Positions 55,948-64,000 of a DNA stretch of 64,000 nt are shown here, in pieces. This stretch comes from Megaustenia siamemsis (lineage: Eukaryota; Mollusca; Gastropoda; Stylommatophora; Ariophantidae): assembly GCA_032433765.1 (NCBI GenBank), contig JAVIAB010000046.1:59403482-59467481 (forward strand). Direction: 5' to 3'. A program made the translations under genes and the position numbers. Numbering within the stretch: the first letter of the stretch is position 1; the number at the start of each line of letters is the position of its first letter. Below the pieces are notes generated by a model. The model saw only the letters and a program-made list of their open reading frames with translations, made no database searches and was not told the origin of the DNA.

Positions 55948-56205
55948 GACCTTGCAAGACTTCACATCAAACTAGGTCATAGGTTTCAAACCTTGCAAGA
56001 CTTCACATCAAACTAGGTAATAGGTTTCAAACCTTGCAAGACTTCACATCAAACTAGGTAATAGGTTTCAAACCTTGCAAGACTTCACATCAAACTAGGT
56101 CATAGGTTTCAAACCTTGCAAGACTTCACATCAAACTAGGTCATAGGTTTCAAACCTTGCAAGACTTCACATCAAACTAGATAATAGATTTCAAACCTTG
56201 CAAGA
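55948..56205. repeat. 41-bp minisatellite
   Basis: Six copies of CTTGCAAGACTTCACATCAA, then ACTAGGTCATAGG and TTTCAAAC. TCATAG/TAATAG varies. Confidence 0.94.
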
Positions 56206-56559
56206 GCCACGGGGTGAAGTGTTGGGGTAGGGATGTGTGTAGGAGGTCTTGCGAGTACACAGTGGGATTTAGAAAACAAAAGCTCTAAACATCCGAGACA
56301 ATGATGAATGTAGACATGAAAGCAAGAATAGACGGCAGTAAAACAAGAAGTCACAGCTCCTAACACACGGTTATAATCTAGTACCTGGATGTGAGGTAGG
56401 CTATACCAGATAGCTTGCTTAGGTAATATGGCGAGTAAGAACCTGTGTGATATCACCAGGAAGTTATCAAGCAGAGCATGCTAGATAGATACGCCCATGA
56501 AAAGCAAGTAAGGTTAAGTATTGAGTTATTTGTGGGTCACCATCATTGCACTCCGAACA
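56206..56559. other. Spacer without a recognised gene
   Basis: Non-repetitive. One minus frame of 94 codons without motifs. Confidence 0.45.
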
Positions 56560-56760
56560 TGTGACATAGTCCATAGGTGATCAGATTCCCCTGACGACCC
56601 CAGTTCTGTGTTGGTTGATAAGTCTTCTTATACGGCCACTAAGTTTCTCGTTTCTGGCTGTGCCCTTCTTAACTCCCATCGCTTTCATCCGAAGGTGTGA
56701 CGTAGCTCATGGTTGTCGAAGTGATCCTACATATTTTTGACTTCTGCAATGACTCTACCC
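56560..56760 (-). pseudogene. Dispersed repeat X, second copy (single-unit form)
   Basis: Minus-strand sequence matches 7380-8140: FDNHE, LRRMK-like segment, GCCAGAAACGAGAAACTTAG, GAAGACTTATCAACCAACAC, then directly to TCTGATCACC and ATGTTCGGAGTGCAATGATG. It lacks the 80-bp tandem expansion and is frameshifted. It gives the pre-expansion structure of this repeat. Confidence 0.8.
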
Positions 56761-56834
56761 ATTGCCTGCGTACATACCCGCCTCCACTTTTCTTATCATG
56801 CCCATGGTATCAGTATAACCGGAGGCTGAACTAA

Positions 56835-57312
56835 ATGCCATAGCAAAACACACATGGACGATACCCTTCCTGGGCTCACAATGAATAAGGCAGCGGGACT
56901 AAACAGTATCAAGGTATAGGTCGCAATGACAAATATACTGATAACAGTTCTTCGTGTTATTTAAGCAAGTTTCTCAAGTAGAGAAACAATAGAAAGAAAC
57001 GCATCGTGTCTAACTGGCAAAGAGAGGGAACCTGACGTGATACAACAACTGTAGGGGCATCTCGTTGCTTTCTTGTGTCTAGCAAGATCTTCAATACAAT
57101 TATGTTCAATAAGATTAAAACAGCAGTAGATTACAAAAATAAGAGTGGAAAGGGTCAGCTTCAGATAAGGTGATCATGTACAGACTACATTGGCACACAG
57201 AATCATGATAGAATAATCTGTTGAGTGGACGCCCTCAATTCTCATATATTTGTCGATTACTAGAAGGTCTTTGATAGTTTCAATAGGAATGGGGTGTGGA
57301 AACTCTTAGACT
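56835..57312 (+). pseudogene. Degenerate LINE reverse transcriptase, family D-like
   Basis: Plus-strand pieces in several frames follow the RT domain order of the full-length LINE: MNKAAGLNSIKV (relative: KATGPDEIPSEAI), GISLLS/VKIF-like segment, IMFNKIKTAVDYKNKSGKGQ, SC-TDYIGTQ, EWTPSILIYLSI-DY-KVFDSFNR (relative: FIDYEKAFDSLDRR) and VWKLL. Many stops and shifts mark it as old. It stops abruptly at the start of the 22-bp array. Confidence 0.7.
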
Positions 57313-57319
57313 GAAAGAG

Positions 57320-58990
57320 TATTATATTGTATGGTAAGGATTATTATATTGTGTGGTAAGGATTATTATATTGTGTGGTAAGAAGTATTATATTGTATGG
57401 TAAGGAGTATTATATTGTATGGTAAGGATTGTTATATTGTGTGGTAAGAAGTATTATATTGTATGGTAAGGATTATTATATTGTATGGTAAGGATTATTA
57501 TATTGTATGGTGAGGAGTATTATATTGTATGGTAAGGAGTAATATATTGTATGGTAAGGATTATTACATTGTGTGGTAAGGAGTATTATATTGTATGGTA
57601 AGGAATATTATATTGTGTGGTAAGGAGTATTATATTGTATGGTAAGGAATATTATATTGTGTGGTAAGAAGTATTATATTGTGTGGTAAGGAGTATGATA
57701 TTGTGTGGTAAGGATTATTATATTGTATGGTAAGGATTATTATATTGTGTGGTAAGGAGTATTATATTGTATGGTAAGGAGTATTATATTGTGTGGTAAG
57801 AAGTATTATATTGTGTGGTAAGGAGTATGATATTGTGTGGTAAGGATTATTATATTGTATGGTAAGGAACGTTATATTGTATTGTAAGGAACGTTATATT
57901 GTATGGTAAGGATTATTATATTGTATGGTAAGGATTATTATATTGTATGGTAAGGAGTATTATATTGTATGGTAAGGATTATTATATTGTATGGTAAGGA
58001 TTATTATATTGTATGGTAAGGAGTATTATATTGTATGGTAAGGAACGTTATATTGTATGGTAAGGAACGTTATATTGTATTGTAAGGAACGTTATATTGT
58101 ATGGTAAGGAAACGTTATATTGTATGGTAAGGAACGTTATATTGTATGGTAAGGAACGTTATATTGTATTGTAAGGAAACGTTATATTGAATGGTAAGGA
58201 ACGTTATATTGTACGGTAAGGAACGTTATATTGTATGGTAAGGAACGTTATATTCTATGGTAAGGAACGTTATATTGTATGGTAAGGAACGTTATATTCT
58301 ATGGTAAGGAACGTTATATTGTGTGGTAAGGAACGTTATATTGTATGGTAAGGAACGTTATATTGTATGGTAAGGAACGTTATATTGTATGGTAAGGAAC
58401 GTTATGTTGTATGGTAAGGAACGTTATATTGTATGGTAAGGAACGTTATATTGTATGGTAAGGAACGTTATATTGTATGGTAAGGAACGTTATATTGTAT
58501 GGTAAGGAACGTTATATTGTATGGTAAGGAACTTTATATTGTATGGTAAGGAACTTTATGTTGTATGGTAAGGAACGTTATATTGTATGGTAAGGAACGT
58601 TATATTGTATGGTAAGGAACGTTATATTGTATGGTAAGGAACTTTATATTGTATGGTAAGGAACTTTATGTTGTATGGTAAGGAACGTTATATTGTATGG
58701 TAAGGAACGTTATATTGTATGGTAAGGAACGTTATATTGTATGGTAAGGAACGTTATATTGTATGGTAAGGAACGTTATATTGTATGGTAAGGAACTTTA
58801 TATTGTATGGTAAGGAACTTTATGTTGTATGGTAAGGAACGTTATATTGTACGGTAAGGAACGTTATATTGTATGGTAAGGAACTTTATATTGTATGAGG
58901 AAAGAAAGTGCATGGTGGGACACAGGGAGAATGTCGTGACAGGCGTCAAGGATGCTTGTTGTTATTTCTTTATGTTGTATGGTAAGGAAC
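57320..58990. repeat. 1.7-kb AT-rich array of 22-bp minisatellite
   Basis: About 76 copies of ATTATATTGTATGGTAAGG plus 3 variable bases. Left of about 57865 the junction bases are mostly ATT/AGT/AAT with frequent TGTGTGG. To the right they are almost all AACG or AACT (GGAACGTTATATTG). A few units have an extra A. Confidence 0.96.
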
Positions 58991-59078
58991 GTTATATTGT
59001 ATGAGGAAAGAAAGTGCATGGTGGGACACAGGGAGAATGTCGTGACAGGCGTCAAGGATGCTTGTTGTTATTTCTGGT
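58892..59078. repeat. 106-bp direct duplication at array end
   Basis: TGTATGAGGAAAGAAAGTGC through GGATGCTTGTTGTTATTTCT occurs at 58892 and again at 58998 (106-bp offset), with array-type sequence (TATGTTGTATGGTAAGGAAC) between. Confidence 0.92.
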
Positions 59079-60202
59079 AGCGTTCCAGCGGCCCTGGAAC
59101 TGTTGTTGTTAATATTGTAGACCGGTGTATAATAGACATCATGTTTGTGTGTTTTAAATGTGGTTATAACTCCGTGTGTGTTACCGGTGTCAAACTGACG
59201 TCCAATATATAAACAAGAAATGCTATACAGTCTCACACACACCATTAGCGTTAAGCGTTGTTTATAGCACATCGTGATTGTCTTCTGTGAGTGCCTTGTT
59301 GACAGTTTGAGCTGTGGCTAATCTCACGTGTCCTGCTAGCCTTGTTGGTTCCAGCTCTGACACAAATCAATACTTGTCTCTGGTGCACGGACATGGGAGA
59401 CTCTCTTAGCCGGCTTTCAGTTGTCTCCTAGAAGTGAATCAAGGCATTAGGTCCTACTGGCGGCTCCCATCGCCACACTTACCTAGCTGTAGCGCTGCAC
59501 CAACCAGAAGCCTTCTTGACAAGAGAACACTGTGCAGCCAAACACACATTTATCTACTCACTTCTACTTCTCATTGAGTCGACCACTCCAACAACGGACT
59601 TTTCTCTTTATCACTGAAGGGAGATTCTCTTTGTTTGTATTTATATACCAATCATTTGCTCTTGTTGAATGCTTTTCACATTATTCGACTGCATGCCATC
59701 TCTCCCTAGCCCACTTTATTTTATCACTTTCCTGTTACGAAGATCGGAAACAGCCATTACTCAAAGCAACAGCCTAATTGTATCAATTCTTTTCTGTTCT
59801 TTTTCACTGTGTGACTTACAGCGTCGAGAGAAAAGGGAGTGTTAATGACAACACTGTTCTTTTCTTGATACATAGTAATTGTGAGACGAATTGAGGTTCT
59901 GTAGGCATTGAAAGAAGCGATACGGTAAATATATATGAGAGTCGTATCTCATCTCAGGTTTCCATATACTCGTCATCTTTAACAACCGTGGGCAGATGTA
60001 AAACGGTCTTACAGGCTTTAAAACAATAACAGGTGTGAGACTGTTAAAAATGGTCACTTTTCTGTGGTTTCCTATCATTAGAGGGTCGTCCTCCCTCTCT
60101 ATTCCCCTTCGCTAGGGAACGTTTCTTCCTTATCCTTTAGTAGAGACTCTCCGTTACATTCATTATCTTCTACCACATTTTCTTCTCGTCAACTGCTGCC
60201 CG
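59079..60202. other. Spacer without a recognised gene
   Basis: About 1.1 kb non-repetitive. Frames of 78 to 100 codons are unrecognised. Confidence 0.5.
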
Positions 60203-61078
60203 GAATGAGCAGAGAGATTAGAACAATAATAGCTAACTCCCTAACTTGTCTGAATGAGCTGAGAGATTAGAACAATAATAGCTAACTCCCTAACTTGTCT
60301 GAATGAGCTGAGAGATTAGAACAATAATAGCTAACTCCCTAACTTGTCTGAATGAGCTGAGAGATTAGAACAATAATAGCTAACTACCTAACTTGTCTGA
60401 ATGAGCTGAGAGATTAGAACAATAATAGCTAACTCCCTAACTTGTCTGAATGAGCTGAGAGATTAGAACAATAATAGCTAACTACCTAACTTGTCTGAAT
60501 GAGCTGAGAGATTAGAACAATAATAGCTAACTACCTAACTTGTCTGAATGAGCTGAGAGATTAGAACAATAATAGCTAACTACCTAACTTGTCTGAATGA
60601 GCTGAGCGATTAGAACAATAATAGCTAACTACCTAACTTGTATGAATGAGCTGAGAGATTAGAACAATAATAGCTAACTACCTAACTTGTCTGAATGAGC
60701 TGAGAGATTAGCGACAACTATAGCTAACTACCTAACTTGTCTGAATGAGCTGAGAGATTAGAACAATAATAGCTAACTACCTAACTTGTCTGAATGAGCT
60801 GAGAGATTAGAACATTAATAGCTAACTCCCTAACTTGTCTGAATGAGCTGGGAGATTAGAACATTAATAGCTAACTCCCTAACTTGTCTGAATGAGCTGG
60901 GAGATTAGAACATTAATAGCTAACTCCCTAACTTGTCTGAATGAGCTGGGAGATTAGAACAATAATAGCTAACTACCTAACTTGTCTGAATGAGCTGAGA
61001 GATTAGAACAATAATAGCTAACTCCCTAACTTGTCTGAATGAGCTGGGAGATTAGAACATTAATAGCTAACTACCTAA
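60203..61078. repeat. 49-bp minisatellite
   Basis: About 18 copies of GAATGAGCTGAGAGATTAGA, then ACAATAATAGCTAACT and MCCTAACTTGTCT. Variants ACATTAATAG with CTGGGAG are clustered in units near 60790-61070. Confidence 0.96.
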
Positions 61079-61394
61079 ATTGAGTAGTAGATTCGGCTAG
61101 CAAGTTTGATGTGTCTTGTACCCTACTAATGCTCACAATATCGTGCCGTTTGTCTCATTTATATCATATATCATCCGTGGGCTGAGCATTCCGTCAGCAA
61201 TTTCTGTGTAGTCTGAGAATGCCAGTAACCACCAGTAGCGGGTTAACGCACGCACTTTGCTTATGGTCCCTCTGATACTTTCTCTGATACTTGTGGTCCC
61301 TTTCTCTTAGTCTAGATGCTCATGACCATTGTATTGTATATGTTTTGTGCAGCTGTGCTCGCGGCACCGCCTTGTATTTTGTATATTTGATATT
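61079..61394. other. Short spacer
   Basis: Non-repetitive. No gene signal. Confidence 0.5.
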
Positions 61395-64000
61395 TGTCCT
61401 TGTCTCCATGAATGTCAGCTATCACACAAGCATGTTGGACGTATTGCTGTCTCCATGAATGTCAGTTATCACACAAGTATGCTGGACGTATTGCTGTCTC
61501 CATGAATGTCAGCTATCACACCAGTATGCTGGACGTATTGCTGTCTCCATGAATGTCAGCTATCACACCAGTATGCTGGACATATTGCTGTCTCCATGAA
61601 TGTCAGCTATCACACCAGTATGCTGGATGTATTGCTGTCTCCATGAATGTCAGTTATCACACAAGTATGCTGGACGTATTGCTGTCTCCATGAATGTCAG
61701 CTATCACACCAGTATGCTGGACGTATTGCTGTCTCCATGAATGTCAGTTATCACACAAGTATGCTGGACGTATTGCTGTCTCCATGAATGTCAGCTATCA
61801 CACCAGTATGCTGGACGTATTGCTGTCTCCATGAATGTCAGCTATCACACCAGTATGCTGGACATATTGCTGTCTCCATGAATGTCAGCTATCACACAAG
61901 CATGCTGGACGTATTGCTGTCTCCATGAATGTCAGTTATCACACAAGTATGCTGGACGTATTGCTGTCTCCATGAATGTCAGCTATCACACCAGTATGCT
62001 GGACGTATTGCTGTCTCCATGAATGTCAGCTATCACACCAGTATGCTGGACGTATTGCTGTCTCCATGAATGTCAGCTATCACACCAGTATGCTGGACGT
62101 ATTGCTGTCTCCATGAATGTCAGCTATCACACCAGTATGCTGGACGTATTGCTGTCTCCATGAATGTCAGCTATCACACAAGTGTGCTGGACGTATTGCT
62201 GTCTCCATGAATGTCAGCTATCACACAGGCATGCTGGACGTATTGCTGTCTCCATGAATGTCAGCTATCACACCAGCATGCTGGACGTATTGCTGTCTCC
62301 ATGAATGTCAGCTATCACACCAGTATGCTGGACGTATTGCTGTCTCCATGAATGTCAGCTATCACACAGGCATGCTGGACGTTTTGCTGTCTCCATGAAT
62401 GTCAGCTATCACACAGGCATGCTGGACGTATCACTGTCTCCATGAATGTCAGCTATCACACAAGTGTGCTGGACGTATTGCTGTCTCCATGAATGTCAGC
62501 TATCACACAAGTATGCTGGACGTATCGCTGTCTCCATGAATGTCAGCTATCACACAAGTGTGCTGGATGTATTGCTGTCTCCATGAATGTCAGCTATCAC
62601 ACAAGTATGCTGGACGTATTGCTGTCTCCATGAATGTCAGCTATCACACCAGTATGCTGGACGTATTGCTGTCTCCATGAATGTCAGCTATCACACAAGC
62701 ATGCTGGACGTATTGCTGTCTCCATAAATGTCAGCTATCACACAAGTGTGCTGGACGTATTGCTGTCTCCATAAATGTCAGCTATCACACAAGTATGCTG
62801 GACGTATTGCTGTCTCCATGAATGTCAGCTATCACACAAGTGTGCTGGACGTATTGCTGTCTCCATGAATGTCAGCTATCACACAAGTATGCTGGACGTA
62901 TTGCTGTCTCCATGAATGTCAGCTATCACACCAGTATGCTGGACGTATTGCTGTCTCCATGAATGTCAGCTATCACACCAGTATGCTGGACGTATTGCTG
63001 TCTCCATGAATGTCAGCTATCACACAGGCATGCTGGACGTATTGCTGTCTCCATGAATGTCAGCTATCACACAGGCATGCTGGACGTATTGCTGTCTCCA
63101 TGAATGTCAGCTATCACACAAGCATGCTGGACGTATTGCTGTCTCCATGAATGTCAACTATCACACCAGTGTGCTGGACGTATTGCTGTCTCCATGAATG
63201 TCAGCTATCACACCAGTATGCTGGACGTATTGCTGTCTCCATGAATGTCAGCTATCACACAAGTGTGCTGGACGTATTGCTGTCTCCATGAATGTCAGCT
63301 ATCACACCAGTATGCTGGACGTATTGCTGTCTCCATGAATGTCAGCTATCACACAAGTATGCTGGACGTATTGCTGTCTCCATGAATGTCAGCTATCACA
63401 CTAGTATGCTGGACGTATTGCTGTCTCCATGAATGTCAGCTATCACACAAGTATGCTGGACGTATTGCTGTCTCCATGAATGTCAACTATCACACCAGCA
63501 TGCTGGACGTATTGCTGTCTCCATGAATGTCAACTATCACACCAGCATGCTGGACGTATTGCTGTCTCCATGAATGTCAGCTATCACACAAGTATGCTGG
63601 ACGTATTGCTGTCTCCATGAATGTCAGCTATCACACAAGTATGCTGGACGTATTGCTGTCTCCATGAATGTCAGCTATCACACAGGCATGCTGGACGTAT
63701 TGCTGTCTCCATGAATGTCAGCTATCACACAGGCATGCTGGACGTATTGCTGTCTCCATGAATGTCAGCTATCACACAGGCATGCTGGACGTATTGCTGT
63801 CTCCATGAATGTCAGCTATCACACCAGTGTGCTGGACGTATTGCTGTCTCCATGAATGTCAGATATCACACAAGTATGCTGGACGTATTGCTGTCTCCAT
63901 GAATGTCAGCTATCACACAAGTGTGCTGGACGTATTGCTGTCTCCATGAATGTCAGCTATCACACAAGTATGCTGGACGTATTGCTGTCTCCATGAATGT
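61395..64000. repeat. 47-bp minisatellite running off the window
   Basis: About 55 copies of TGCTGGACGTATTGCTGTCT, then CCATGAATGTCAGC and TATCACAC. Nearly all variation falls in the six bases between CACAC and GCTGG (AAGTAT, CAGTAT, AAGCAT, AGGCAT, AAGTGT, CAGCAT, CAGTGT). Where it is CAGCAT, a perfect 12-bp palindrome CCAGCATGCTGG forms. The right boundary is outside the window. Confidence 0.97.

Overview
This is a metazoan-type eukaryotic window, probably from an invertebrate. About 37 kb of the 64 kb (my rough sum) is tandem repeat: some 30 mostly unrelated minisatellite or microsatellite arrays, with units of 22 to 80 bp and one 24-bp array of about 4.1 kb. Nearly everything else recognisable is retrotransposon debris. 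There is no bacterial-style gene organisation. I found no convincing host protein-coding gene, tRNA, rRNA or CRISPR array. The species is not identifiable from what I can see; a lophotrochozoan or other marine invertebrate is only a guess from the RTE-type LINEs and tRNA-derived SINEs.

Layout. 1-3.5 kb: CA-rich composite satellite. 3.9-5.0 kb: 5'-truncated LINE (family A, minus). 5-8.2 kb: spacer with a degenerate hammerhead-like motif, a LINE 3' end (family B) and a dispersed coding-like repeat (X) whose 3' part has become an 80-bp array. 8.6-14 kb: two arrays. 14.2-16.1 kb: decayed family B LINE with a nested family A copy. 17.3-18.3 kb: very uniform 50-bp array. 18.9-19.3 kb: SINE with two tRNA-like heads and a 13-bp target duplication. 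19.8-22.4 and 24.5-29 kb: more arrays, one of them (67-bp unit) visibly made from LINE coding sequence. 29.7-40.8 kb: family C LINE fragments alternating with 68-, 24-, 32-, 31- and 38-bp arrays. 41.9-42.5 kb: small element with terminal direct repeats, a tRNA-like promoter and a 14-bp target duplication. 42.7-43.1 kb: short family B insertion. 43.1-50.9 kb: arrays and a polypyrimidine tract. 50.9-54.2 kb: full-length 3.2-kb RTE-like LINE (family D) inserted inside a 58-bp array. 54.9-57.3 kb: C, X and D-like fragments. 57.3-64 kb: 22-, 49- and 47-bp arrays, the last running off the window.

The pieces interact mainly through retrotransposition and tandem expansion. At least four arrays or short tandem expansions are built from transposon-like sequence, several others start within tens of bases of a LINE end, and one satellite was itself a LINE target. 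Long open frames inside the arrays come from stop-free repeat units and are not evidence of proteins.
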